Source of the DNA: Christiangramia aestuarii
GTDB lineage: Bacteria > Bacteroidota > Bacteroidia > Flavobacteriales > Flavobacteriaceae
Assembly: GCF_009735585.1 (NCBI RefSeq)
Contig: NZ_VJVW01000003.1
Coordinates: 186,001-250,000, forward strand
Reading direction: 5' to 3'
DNA: 64,000 nucleotides
In this document: one piece after another, positions 7,192 to 15,612 of the stretch
How the letters are laid out: each line of letters begins with the position of its first letter
How positions within the stretch are numbered: the stretch's first letter is position 1
Translations under genes and position numbers: made by a program
Notes under the pieces: generated by a model
Database searches by the model: none
What the model was told of the DNA's origin: nothing
What the model saw: only the letters and a program-made list of their open reading frames with translations

Positions 7192-8505
7192 ATGGGAACA
7201 TTTCAAATTGAAGGCGGTCATCGTTTGAGCGGGGAAATTCAGCCCCAGGGAGCAAAAAACGAGGCGCTGCAAATACTATGTGCGGTATTGTTAACCGATG
7301 AGACGGTGACAATCAATAACATACCTGATATTGTAGATGTAAATAAACTGATCAATCTTTTACGCAATCTCGGCGTAAAAATCCAAAAAACAGGGAAGGG
7401 GAGCTATACCTTCAAAAGCGATGAGCTTAATATGGCTTACCTGAACAGCGAACAGTTCAAGATAGACGGTGGAGGTCTTAGGGGTTCCATTATGATCGTT
7501 GGGCCGATGCTGGGAAGATTTGGAAAAGGATATATTCCTAAACCAGGAGGAGATAAAATTGGAAGGCGCAGGCTGGATACCCATTTTGAAGGTTTCATGA
7601 AGCTTGGTGCCGACTTTAGATATAATAAGGAAGAGCGATTCTATGGAGTGGAGGCTCCTAATGGTCTTAAAGGTGACTTTATGCTTCTGGAAGAGGCTTC
7701 GGTTACCGGTACCGCCAATATCGTGATGGCAGCAGTGCTGGCTAAAGGCACCACTACTATCTATAATGCCGCCTGTGAACCTTACCTTCAGCAGTTATGC
7801 AAAATGCTGAATTCGATGGGAGCTAAGATCAGCGGGGTAGGTTCTAACCTGCTTACCATAGAGGGAGTGGAGAAATTAGGAGGCTGCGAACACACGGTGC
7901 TTCCAGATATGATCGAAATCGGCTCATGGATTGGCCTTGCCGCCATGACCAAAAGCGATATAACCATTAAGAACGTAAACTGGGGAATGCTGGGAATTAT
8001 CCCAACTACCTTCAGGAAACTTGGTATTACCGTAGAGAAGCAGGGAGATGATATTCATATCCCGGCACATACAGACGGATACGAAGTGCAAAATTTTATT
8101 GATGGTTCCATCATGAATATTAGCGATGCTCCATGGCCAGGTTTCACACCAGACCTTTTGAGTATCATTCTTGTTACCGCCACCCAGGCCAGGGGAAGCG
8201 TGCTGATTCATCAGAAAATGTTCGAGAGCCGTCTTTTCTTTACCGATAAACTTATAGATATGGGGGCAAAGATCATTCTTTGCGATCCACACCGGGCCAC
8301 GGTAATAGGTCATGACTTCCAGTCTCAGCTAAAGGCAACCACGATGACCTCTCCAGATATCAGGGCAGGAATTTCCCTGCTTATCGCGGCACTTTCAGCC
8401 AAAGGAACTTCTACTATTCATAATATCGAACAAATAGATCGAGGTTATGAAAATATCGTGGAAAGACTTCAGGGAATTGGAGCTAAGATCACCAGGCTGG
8501 ATTAA
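7192..8505 (+). CDS. murA: UDP-N-acetylglucosamine 1-carboxyvinyltransferase (MurA), Asp at active-site Cys position
   Basis: This 437-residue cytosolic enzyme transfers enolpyruvate from PEP to UDP-GlcNAc, the first committed step of peptidoglycan synthesis. The N-terminal QGAKNEALQ motif (residues 20-28) contains the Lys that corresponds to K22 in E. coli. The catalytic loop reads PKPGGDKIGRR: D121 stands where E. coli has C115 in PGGCAIG. A Cys-to-Asp change at this position keeps activity and blocks covalent modification by fosfomycin in characterised MurA enzymes. The rest of the inside-out barrel fold is intact, including LPDMIEIG and the C-terminal HNIEQIDRGYE. It is cotranscribed with the DUF4290 gene and closed by a terminator. 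Confidence 0.97.
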   Translation: MGTFQIEGGHRLSGEIQPQGAKNEALQILCAVLLTDETVTINNIPDIVDVNKLINLLRNLGVKIQKTGKGSYTFKSDELNMAYLNSEQFKIDGGGLRGSIMIVGPMLGRFGKGYIPKPGGDKIGRRRLDTHFEGFMKLGADFRYNKEERFYGVEAPNGLKGDFMLLEEASVTGTANIVMAAVLAKGTTTIYNAACEPYLQQLCKMLNSMGAKISGVGSNLLTIEGVEKLGGCEHTVLPDMIEIGSWIGLAAMTKSDITIKNVNWGMLGIIPTTFRKLGITVEKQGDDIHIPAHTDGYEVQNFIDGSIMNISDAPWPGFTPDLLSIILVTATQARGSVLIHQKMFESRLFFTDKLIDMGAKIILCDPHRATVIGHDFQSQLKATTMTSPDIRAGISLLIAALSAKGTSTIHNIEQIDRGYENIVERLQGIGAKITRLD

Positions 8506-8532
8506 ATTCGAATAAAATTTAGATCAAAGCAT

Positions 8533-8563
8533 AAAAAAAGCTGTTCGAGAGAACAGCTTTTTT
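8533..8563. terminator. Bidirectional intrinsic terminator, murA / conserved gene
   Basis: AAAAAAAGCTGTTC (8533-8546), loop GAGA, and GAACAGCTTTTTT (8551-8563). With A and T tracts on both sides it can serve both the plus-strand murA and the minus-strand gene ending at 8581. Confidence 0.9.
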
Positions 8564-8580
8564 ATTTTATGTTTTCAGGA

Positions 8581-10044
8581 TTAAACCTCTTCTGTTTTCG
8601 CCTGTTTCTTGCTTTCCTTATAATGGAAAAGATTCTTATCCTTGATCATCTTGGTGGTCTTTTCAGGCAGCATTTCTTCCCAGCCTTCTTTCCCCTCATT
8701 GATCATCTTAAGTACCTCTCGGGAGTAGATATCCATGATGTCTGGATTGTAATTGGTGATATCCTCAACTCTTCCGTTGTACTTGAAGAACTTATAAAGT
8801 TCTTTCATACGCGGATGAACCTTAAGGTTTTCACTGGTAGTGATCTCTCCGGTTTCAGGATCCTTAAGTGGGTAAAGATATACTTTAAGGTCCTTAAAGA
8901 ACAGTTTACCAAAAGCCTCCAGGATGCCTCCGCTAAGGTGACGATAATATTTTTCATCGAATACATCAACCAGGTTCTGTACCCCCATGGTAAGACCCAT
9001 ACGTTGTTTAGAGTATCGACTGAAATATTCTACCACGCGATAGTACTCCTGGAAGTTCGAGATCATTACCGTTTGGCCTAATGAACACAGCAGTTCCGCT
9101 CTGTCCATAAAGTCCCTTTCATCGATCTCACCTTCAGCCCTAAGGTTAGAAAGGGTGATCTCAAAAATGATCTCGGTATTTTCCCTGTTTACCTTGCTTT
9201 CGCTGAAGAAAAGTTCTTTCGATCTTTCGTACATATCCATATTCACCTTGGTAACTGGTCTAAAGCTACCTCTAAGGGCTAGAATGTTTTTCTTGTAAAG
9301 GATCTTGGCTGGCAGTACGTTATTACCATCAGGCCCGAACATTACAGCCTCGGTCATTCCGTTCTTCACCAGTTGAAGACTCATCAGTCGGTTATCCACT
9401 TTTTCGAACCTTGGCCCGGAGAAGTTGATAGTATCGATCTCTATCTGGTCTTTGTCTATGTGATCGTATAGATATCTGAGTAATTTTTTCGGGTTGTCAT
9501 ACTTATAATATGCGCCATAGATCAGGTTAACTCCCAGTATCCCCAGCGTGTTCTGCTGGTGACGTGCGTCGTTCTCGTGAAAACGAACATGCAACAGGAT
9601 CTCGTTGTAGTCCTCCCCAGGTTCAACCTGGTAACGTATTCCTACCCATCCGTGGCCCTTATATTTCTTGGCGAAATCTATGGTCGCTACGGTATTGGCG
9701 TAAGTAAAGAATAATTTATTAGGATGTTTTTCCCTGGAAATTCTTTCTTCGATGAGCTTGGTCTCGTGACCCAGCATTTTTTTAAGGCGCGCTTCAGTAA
9801 CATATCTCCGGTCATTTTCAACTCCATAGATCGCGTCACTAAAGTCTTTATCGTAGGCACTCATCGCCTTGGCAATAGTACCTGAAGCGCCTCCGGCCCG
9901 GAAAAAATTCCTTACGGTTTCCTGGCCAGCACCAATCTCTGAAAATGTCCCGTAGATATTTTCATTCAAATTGATGCGAAGGGCTTTACTATTAATCGAA
10001 GGAACGTTTTCAAATTCCTTGTCGCCCATTATAGTAATTGGCAT
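8581..10044 (-). CDS. Large conserved Bacteroidota protein of unknown function
   Basis: This 487-residue soluble protein has no signal peptide, membrane segment or catalytic motif that I recognise. It contains a striking FFRAGGASGTIAKAMSAYDK segment (residues 47-66), a block of Arg-Glu-rich helices and a lysine-rich C-terminus. I recall homologues being labelled nicotinate-nucleotide adenylyltransferase or TonB-dependent receptor. Neither label is supported: there is no HxGH nucleotidyltransferase motif and no beta-barrel or plug domain. It is monocistronic, with a promoter at 10082-10110 divergent from the MBL-fold gene. Confidence 0.7.
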   Translation of the reverse strand: MPITIMGDKEFENVPSINSKALRINLNENIYGTFSEIGAGQETVRNFFRAGGASGTIAKAMSAYDKDFSDAIYGVENDRRYVTEARLKKMLGHETKLIEERISREKHPNKLFFTYANTVATIDFAKKYKGHGWVGIRYQVEPGEDYNEILLHVRFHENDARHQQNTLGILGVNLIYGAYYKYDNPKKLLRYLYDHIDKDQIEIDTINFSGPRFEKVDNRLMSLQLVKNGMTEAVMFGPDGNNVLPAKILYKKNILALRGSFRPVTKVNMDMYERSKELFFSESKVNRENTEIIFEITLSNLRAEGEIDERDFMDRAELLCSLGQTVMISNFQEYYRVVEYFSRYSKQRMGLTMGVQNLVDVFDEKYYRHLSGGILEAFGKLFFKDLKVYLYPLKDPETGEITTSENLKVHPRMKELYKFFKYNGRVEDITNYNPDIMDIYSREVLKMINEGKEGWEEMLPEKTTKMIKDKNLFHYKESKKQAKTEEV

Positions 10045-10081
10045 AATTTCTCTTTTAAGTAAACAACTTCTTTGTGTACTT

Positions 10082-10110
10082 CAAAAGTACTAAAAGCGGT
10101 AGGCATACAA
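10082..10110 (-). promoter_or_regulatory. Promoter of the conserved gene 8581-10044
   Basis: On the minus strand the -7 box TACTTTTG (10089 to 10082) is preceded by TTG (10110 to 10108) after 18 nt. The leader would be about 35 nt. Confidence 0.6.
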
Positions 10111-10121
10111 AAAAATATATT

Positions 10122-10129
10122 TACTTTTG
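10122..10129 (+). promoter_or_regulatory. -7 element TACTTTTG of the MBL-fold gene
   Basis: TACTTTTG fits TAnnTTTG and lies 18 nt before the TTG start codon at 10148. It is back to back with the divergent promoter at 10082-10110. Confidence 0.55.
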
Positions 10130-10147
10130 TGTCAAAAATAACAGCTT

Positions 10148-10909
10148 TTGGAGGTTACATTTTTAGGAACAGGAACATCACAGGGAATACCGATTATAGG
10201 AAGTGAGCATCCGGTGTGTCTTAGCAAGGACCCAAAGGATAAACGTTTACGTGTCTCTGTACTTGTTTCCTGGAACAATTACAATATTTTGATAGACTGC
10301 GGCCCCGATTTCAGGCAGCAGATGCTGGCGAATAATGTGAAGAAACTGGATGCCATCTTTTACACCCATGAGCATAACGACCACACTGCCGGGCTTGACG
10401 ATATAAGACCTTTCTTTTTCAGGCAGGGCGATATTCCCGTTTTTGCACACCAAAGGGTTCTAAAAGCCTTGCAAAAGCGTTTCGATTATATTTTCACTAC
10501 AGAGAACAAATATCCCGGTGCACCAGGGGTCAAGGAAAATGTGATCGAGAACAAACCCTTCAGTTTTCACGGGCTTACCGTAACCCCGGTAGAATTCTGG
10601 CATAACAGGTTGCAGGTCTTCGGCTTCAGGATGGAAGATTTTGCTTATCTAACAGATATCAAGACGATAGAAGAAGAAGAAGTTGAAAAATTGAGCGACC
10701 TAAAGGTGCTTGTTGTCAGCGCCCTGAGGATACAGCCTCATCATTCTCATTTTAACCTGGAAGAGGCGCTGGATTTCATTCAGAAGTTAAAACCTGAAAC
10801 TGCCTATCTAACCCATATAAGCCATATGCTGGGATTTCATGAAGAAATAGAGCAGGAGTTGCCGCCAAATGTGCATTTGGCGTATGATAACCTTAAAATT
10901 ACCGTATAG
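10148..10909 (+). CDS. MBL-fold metallo-hydrolase (PhnP/RNase Z-like)
   Basis: This 253-residue metallo-beta-lactamase-fold protein has the metal motif THEHNDH (H74, H76, D78, H79) and further metal residues in FAYLTDIKT and YLTHISHMLG. The N-terminal FLGTGTSQGIP is the signature of the branch that contains PhnP (cyclic phosphodiesterase) and cAMP-phosphodiesterase-like enzymes. A phosphodiester substrate is therefore likely, but it is not determined. The start is TTG, because the family N-terminus begins exactly there and there is no earlier ATG. It is separated by 1 bp from the next gene, so they form an operon. Confidence 0.87.
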   Translation: MEVTFLGTGTSQGIPIIGSEHPVCLSKDPKDKRLRVSVLVSWNNYNILIDCGPDFRQQMLANNVKKLDAIFYTHEHNDHTAGLDDIRPFFFRQGDIPVFAHQRVLKALQKRFDYIFTTENKYPGAPGVKENVIENKPFSFHGLTVTPVEFWHNRLQVFGFRMEDFAYLTDIKTIEEEEVEKLSDLKVLVVSALRIQPHHSHFNLEEALDFIQKLKPETAYLTHISHMLGFHEEIEQELPPNVHLAYDNLKITV

Positions 10910-10910
10910 T

Positions 10911-11408
10911 ATGGGAAATAAGATCCTGATGTACCTGTTCATTTTTACGCTCTTGTTCGCAATCTTTATTTATGTGAACGATAAGAGGATACTGGACTCT
11001 AAACAGGAAAAGATCGAAAGCCTGGAAACCCAATTGTTGGATGCCGAAGGAGAGGTTTCTAAAGCCAACCAGGAGGTTCCTGCCGAAGATTATTTTAACC
11101 TGGAGAACAATGAAGATGCGATCACTTATTTTGAAAATAAAGGCATAGATACCAAAGACCTTGTTCTAAAGATAGAAGATGCCATCATTAGCCGTAACAA
11201 GGCCGGAGAAGATAATCCCCTGGTACCATTAGACGGGATGGAAGGCGATATGCGCATCAACAAAATAAAGGTACTTAACCATAAATGGATCATTGCCGAT
11301 TTTACCGACGGTACTTACTGGGGTGAGGTATTTCTGAGCTACGAGGTCGCAGAAAATGGAGAGATCACTTTCTATCCTGAAAAATCTTTTCTTTACCCGG
11401 CTTCCTAG
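10911..11408 (+). CDS. Membrane-anchored hypothetical protein
   Basis: This 165-residue protein has one N-terminal transmembrane helix (about residues 5-22), a short coiled-coil stretch (residues 29-55, KQEKIESLETQLLDAEGE) and a globular periplasmic domain. I recognise no family. The ATG at 10911 is preferred over an upstream in-frame start that would lie inside the MBL-fold gene: it follows that stop after one base and gives a proper signal anchor. The stop overlaps the convergent esterase gene stop (CTAG, 11405-11408). Confidence 0.75.
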   Translation: MGNKILMYLFIFTLLFAIFIYVNDKRILDSKQEKIESLETQLLDAEGEVSKANQEVPAEDYFNLENNEDAITYFENKGIDTKDLVLKIEDAIISRNKAGEDNPLVPLDGMEGDMRINKIKVLNHKWIIADFTDGTYWGEVFLSYEVAENGEITFYPEKSFLYPAS

Positions 11409-12061
11409 ATCCTTTTCTTCAGCCAGTCTTTTAGTTCAAAGAAGTTCTGTGGTGCCACGCCATGGCCAACAGGGAATTCAGAATAGCTGTTCTTAACTCC
11501 TAATTCGTCCAGGAACGGTTTGGTTTGCCTGGCCCATGATACCGGGATCACCTGGTCCACGCTTCCGTGAGAACAATAGAAATCAAGTCTCGAAAAATCG
11601 TTGTTTTCATAGCCTTCCTTTATAATTCCCTTATTTACATATCCGCTTAAAGCAACCACATTTTTGATCATCTTAGGGTAGGAAAGAGCCACGGCATAAC
11701 TTAATATGCTACCCTGGCTAAAGCCGAGTAGGCTAATATTTTCCGGATCTACGGGATATTTTTTTATTACCTCTTCTATGAATTCCTTAATGGTCTCACG
11801 AGAAGAGATGGCCTGCAGGTCATCGCTGAATTTTCCGTCGTTATTGTCCCAGTGAATCGCATACCAGGCATTTCCGTAAGGTTGCATGGAATAGGGTGCT
11901 TTTACCGAAATTATAAAAAGCTCATCGGGAAGTTCACCTGCAAAGGAGAAAAGGTCATTCTCGTCACTACCATAACCGTGAAGCATGATAAGAACCGGTG
12001 ATTTTGCAGATTTAACTTTGGGTTCTCTTATTATATGTTGAAGTGAAAAATCTTGTGTCAT
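11405..12061 (-). CDS. Alpha/beta hydrolase, phospholipase/carboxylesterase type
   Basis: This 218-residue serine esterase belongs to the acyl-protein thioesterase/lysophospholipase-like family. It has an oxyanion HGYGSDENDL segment (residues 28-37), the nucleophile elbow GFSQGS with S115, the acid D169 (HGSVDQVIP) and the base H200 (PVGHGV). No signal peptide is seen, so it should be cytosolic. It is the last gene of a four-gene operon; its ATG overlaps the stop of the upstream membrane protein by 1 bp. Substrate unknown. Confidence 0.88.
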   Translation of the reverse strand: MTQDFSLQHIIREPKVKSAKSPVLIMLHGYGSDENDLFSFAGELPDELFIISVKAPYSMQPYGNAWYAIHWDNNDGKFSDDLQAISSRETIKEFIEEVIKKYPVDPENISLLGFSQGSILSYAVALSYPKMIKNVVALSGYVNKGIIKEGYENNDFSRLDFYCSHGSVDQVIPVSWARQTKPFLDELGVKNSYSEFPVGHGVAPQNFFELKDWLKKRI

Positions 12062-12384
12062 TATGAAATTGTACTAAACCATTTTTGAAATAGAGGTCCT
12101 AAGATCGGAACTTCTCTTTCTTCTCCTTTTATCGCCATTAGGAGTCCGTAGCCCCACAATACGATGAAAAATAAATAAAATGCCGCGATTATAAATCCCT
12201 GGTCAAAAAGTCCCATCAAGGCACCAATTAGATAGAAAGTTATATGAATGCCAAAAGCCTGCCGTATGTGGAAACTGGCAAAACGATCTTTTGGCTCAAG
12301 ATTCATGAAATACGCGATGATAGTCCCTATGATAGTAATATAGGCGACGATGGCGGTGATTTTGCCCTGTCCTGAATTTTCCAT
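12061..12384 (-). CDS. DUF4870/Tic20-like small membrane protein
   Basis: This 107-residue inner-membrane protein has about three to four hydrophobic helices (near residues 10-27, 47-60, 62-85). The FASFHIRQAFGIH segment matches the FxxFHxRQ signature of DUF4870/Tic20-like proteins. Their function is not established; the import-component label sometimes given comes from remote chloroplast similarity. It lies between a dihydroorotase-like gene (12 bp gap) and an esterase gene (1 bp overlap). Confidence 0.75.
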   Translation of the reverse strand: MENSGQGKITAIVAYITIIGTIIAYFMNLEPKDRFASFHIRQAFGIHITFYLIGALMGLFDQGFIIAAFYLFFIVLWGYGLLMAIKGEEREVPILGPLFQKWFSTIS

Positions 12385-12396
12385 GTTTTTATCGTT

Positions 12397-13647
12397 TTAT
12401 TGGCTAATATGCCCTTTCTGAGTGATCACTCCAAAGGCTTTGCCCTGTAATTGCTTTCCTAAGAATATGCTGTTTTTGGAAGATGAAAGTATATCTTTTT
12501 CAGAAAAAGTGAACTTCTCTCCAGGGATAAAAAGACTTAGATCTGCCGGCGAACCTTCCTTTATTTCGTATTCTTCAATCTTGAAACGATCTTTTCCGCG
12601 GGTAAGAATTTCAACTACTTCTTCGGTTTCAAAAACAGTGCTTAAGGCGGCAAACGCGCTTTCAAGGCCAATGCTGCCATAAAGAGCGTTATCGAATTCT
12701 ACTTTCTTGTGTTCAACATCAATTGGGTTATGGTCGCTGGTCACCATATCTATGGTACCTTCTTTTAATCCTTTTATTAGTGCCTTGCTGTCCTTCTTTG
12801 TTCTAAGCGGGGGTAAAACCTTGGTGTTGGCATCGAAAGATGCTAGCTCCTCGTCTGTCAACAAAAGGTTATGTATGGCAACACTACAACTCACATCCAG
12901 GCCTTTCTTTTTGGCTTCTTTAATGAGTTTAACCGATTTTTCGGTAGAGATAGTAGGAATATGTAGTTTCCCGCCGGTATATTCAAGCAGGTAGAGATCC
13001 CTGGTAACCTGCAATTCTTCCGCAAGGTTAGGAATGCCTTTTAAACCCAGTAAAGTACTGTTCTCGTGTTCGTTCACCATTCCGTTACCGGCTATCCTGT
13101 TCTCCTGCGGAAAACTTTGAATAAGCGCGTCAAAATTCTGGGCGTATTGAAGGGCGATCTTCAGCAGGTTCGGATTTTTCTGAGGAAGCTTGTAATCTCC
13201 GAAACTAACTGCTCCGGCCTGCTGCATGTCCAGCAGTTCAGCAAGGTCCACACCTTCGCTTTTCATGGTAAGTGATCCTATAGGAAACAGGCTTACGGGA
13301 TGAGTGTTGGCCCTGGCCTTAACCGCGGCGATACTTCCACTGTGGTCCAGCACAGGATTGGTGTATGGGTTGAGGGCCACCGATGTGAAGCCCGATTTAC
13401 CGGCCGTATCCAGCCCGTTGGCGATGGTCTCCCTGTCTTCGAAACCCGGTTCCCCAAAACTAACGCTACTGTCGAACCAGCCCCTGGAAACATGAAGGTT
13501 AGGCGCTTCTATCTCCTTATCGGCCTTTTCTTTCAGATCCTTTCCAATCTTCCTGATGGCCCCGTTTTCAATAAAAATGTCCTGTTTTTTCTGGTGATAG
13601 GCAGATGATTCATCAAGGATAGTTACCGATTTTAAAAGTAGCTTCAT
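12397..13647 (-). CDS. Dihydroorotase-like amidohydrolase, metal ligands lost (probable pseudoenzyme)
   Basis: This 416-residue protein aligns end to end with class I dihydroorotase (PyrC), including the EPG, NPxTNP, GL.GIPN, IST, PPLR and GLES blocks. The catalytic residues are changed. The DxHxHxR metal motif reads D59-S60-S61-V62-S63-F64-G65. The HCED block reads PQEN, HVST reads TIST and PHH reads AIH. Only the Asp of the TDHAPH block survives, as SDHNP. It is therefore unlikely to bind the binuclear metal site or hydrolyse dihydroorotate. Some bacteria use an inactive DHOase as a scaffold for aspartate transcarbamoylase; whether that holds here is unknown. Its ATG overlaps the BatA-protein gene by 4 bp. 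Confidence 0.88.
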   Translation of the reverse strand: MKLLLKSVTILDESSAYHQKKQDIFIENGAIRKIGKDLKEKADKEIEAPNLHVSRGWFDSSVSFGEPGFEDRETIANGLDTAGKSGFTSVALNPYTNPVLDHSGSIAAVKARANTHPVSLFPIGSLTMKSEGVDLAELLDMQQAGAVSFGDYKLPQKNPNLLKIALQYAQNFDALIQSFPQENRIAGNGMVNEHENSTLLGLKGIPNLAEELQVTRDLYLLEYTGGKLHIPTISTEKSVKLIKEAKKKGLDVSCSVAIHNLLLTDEELASFDANTKVLPPLRTKKDSKALIKGLKEGTIDMVTSDHNPIDVEHKKVEFDNALYGSIGLESAFAALSTVFETEEVVEILTRGKDRFKIEEYEIKEGSPADLSLFIPGEKFTFSEKDILSSSKNSIFLGKQLQGKAFGVITQKGHISQ

Positions 13648-15563
13648 TTAAAGAATTTTATAAGTAGCATTTCGATTGCCAGGAATACTAAGGCAAAAAT
13701 AACAAACCATTTCCAAAGTGTAGTTATTTGACTGGATGCATTTGATTCTGAAAAATATTCCTCAACAGAGTTATATATTCTTGCATTTTGAACCTCCTCT
13801 AATTCGCTGAAATTGAGGTCACTTTCCTTACGACCATAATTAAAACTGATATTAGCTATCTGCTCGTTATCGTTCTTGACCTGGTAATTCCCTGCCTCCA
13901 GGGCCAGGTTCCCGGTGTTTATTTCTACCCGGTTGCTAAAATTCTGTTGCTGTGGGATTAGGTCCAGCTCATCTTTAACCATATGCAGCACCTGGTCTTT
14001 CCCCAGTTTTACGGGAATATCTATATCGCTTTCCTGGCTGGTCTCGTAATACAGCTTATTCTTTTTTAAGGATCTTAATCCTATCTGGTAAAGAACGGGA
14101 ACGATAAGGGGAGAATTCTTGAAGTTGGAATTGTCCTGGTTAAGGGCAGCCGTAAATAGGTAAACCGAATTGTTTTCTGCCAGAAAAGGCCGGTTATCCT
14201 GGAATCGTAAAATTGAATTAGGAGAACTTAGATTGTACGAACTCAAAACTTTGGGATATTCAAAATTATCGATCCGGTCTTCAAAAACATTTTCCAGCAG
14301 GGGATGGTCAAAAGAAATACTGGTAATAAGCCGTTCATTTTCTGTCTTTTCTGAAAATGCCGTGAAACCAAAACTGTTTATCAGCCTGTTATAATCTGAA
14401 GCTTCAACAGGTGGAATAATGACCAGCGAAGCTCCATTCTTGTTGGCATTTAGTAGATTGTTGGCGAGCGAGGCAGGAAGTTGTGTCACCTCATTCAATA
14501 TAACCAGGTTAGCCGAGTTCAGCTGATTGAAATCTATCTGGTTTGCCTGGAAAGTATAGGTGTTGAATTCTGGCTCGGTATAGATCCTGTTTAAGAAATC
14601 TGCCTCTGTTTTTGAAATGATGACCACGTTTATCGCCGGGCTTTCCTCGATATTGAAATAAAGCAGGTTATCATATTTTAATCCGGAGTCCTCGATCTCT
14701 ATTCGTCCATTCTGTATACTTTCGTTCTGTAGCCTGAATTCTACCTCTGCCGATCTTTCCTCAGAAAATTGAACCGAATTTCTTCCCAAGAGATTTTCCC
14801 CATCAAATATGGAGATGCTTACTGGTCTTTCTCTTAGCTCAGTTGTACTGGTCAACACTTTAAGATTTACCGATTCTGGATTCGAATTGTCTATGAAAAC
14901 AGTATCCAGGCTTACATTATTTATACTTTCAGGAGTTCGTTTAACCAGGTGGTAGGTAATCCCTGAGGAGTCGATCTTAGCAGGAAAATCCATAGTAGTC
15001 TGGAAATCTGAAACGATCACCAGGTCTTTACTAGCCGCCGGAAATCTTTTGAAATAGCTCTCGGCCTTTAGCTTTATCTCCCGGAAGTTCGCCTGCTTTT
15101 CAGAAAACTGAATATTTTGCAGCTCATTTCTTAGCTCTGTACTGGACCTATCATAATATTCAGAATTATTGGTGATAAGACCGAATTGATTATCATTATT
15201 AAGGTTCTCCAGTAATGGGTTCAGGGACTTTTGAAAAGCAGAGGTCTGGCCATCCCTGGCCTGCATGCTAAATGAATTATCCAGGTAAATAAGACTTTTA
15301 GATTCACCAAGCGCAGTTTCACTAGCCGGGATAAACGGCTGGGCAAAGGCAAGTATAAGGCAGCTTAGCAGGAGCAACCTTGTTAACAGGATAAGAAACT
15401 TTTTTAAGCGCGAGCTTTTCCTGGTTTCCTGGATTACCTTTTTCAGGAATTTGACGTTGGTAAAATCTTCTTTCTGGAATTTTCTAAGACGGAATAAATG
15501 GACTATCAACGGAATAATGAGCAGGAACAGGGCGTAAAGTAACTCCGGGTGTTGAAAGTGCAT
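13644..15563 (-). CDS. BatA-domain membrane protein with vWA-like region
   Basis: This 639-residue protein starts with the BatA-type N-terminus: HPELLYALFLLIIPLIVHLFRLRKF (residues 5-29, TM1), a basic linker, then TM2 (about 58-75). A von Willebrand A-like domain follows (about 88-200: IYLDNSFSMQ with the DxSxS metal-site motif, and VIVSDFQ), then a long periplasmic beta-rich region and a C-terminal TM (about 615-637). Bat proteins are linked to aerotolerance and envelope stress in Bacteroidota, but this is a separate BatA-like protein outside a bat operon. It is the first gene of the operon with the dihydroorotase-like protein. Confidence 0.85.
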   Translation of the reverse strand: MHFQHPELLYALFLLIIPLIVHLFRLRKFQKEDFTNVKFLKKVIQETRKSSRLKKFLILLTRLLLLSCLILAFAQPFIPASETALGESKSLIYLDNSFSMQARDGQTSAFQKSLNPLLENLNNDNQFGLITNNSEYYDRSSTELRNELQNIQFSEKQANFREIKLKAESYFKRFPAASKDLVIVSDFQTTMDFPAKIDSSGITYHLVKRTPESINNVSLDTVFIDNSNPESVNLKVLTSTTELRERPVSISIFDGENLLGRNSVQFSEERSAEVEFRLQNESIQNGRIEIEDSGLKYDNLLYFNIEESPAINVVIISKTEADFLNRIYTEPEFNTYTFQANQIDFNQLNSANLVILNEVTQLPASLANNLLNANKNGASLVIIPPVEASDYNRLINSFGFTAFSEKTENERLITSISFDHPLLENVFEDRIDNFEYPKVLSSYNLSSPNSILRFQDNRPFLAENNSVYLFTAALNQDNSNFKNSPLIVPVLYQIGLRSLKKNKLYYETSQESDIDIPVKLGKDQVLHMVKDELDLIPQQQNFSNRVEINTGNLALEAGNYQVKNDNEQIANISFNYGRKESDLNFSELEEVQNARIYNSVEEYFSESNASSQITTLWKWFVIFALVFLAIEMLLIKFFK

Positions 15564-15612
15564 ATTCAGCAGTAAGGTTTTTCAAATATAGACAATGAAA
15601 CTTATTTTGCGC

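Noticed and set aside
8569-9081. Plus-strand 170-codon open frame
   Set aside because: It is antisense to the conserved gene at 8581-10044 and starts within the murA terminator region; it has no recognisable motif.
10869-10910. Upstream extension of the membrane-anchored protein
   Set aside because: It lies inside the MBL-fold gene; the ATG at 10911 gives a normal signal anchor.
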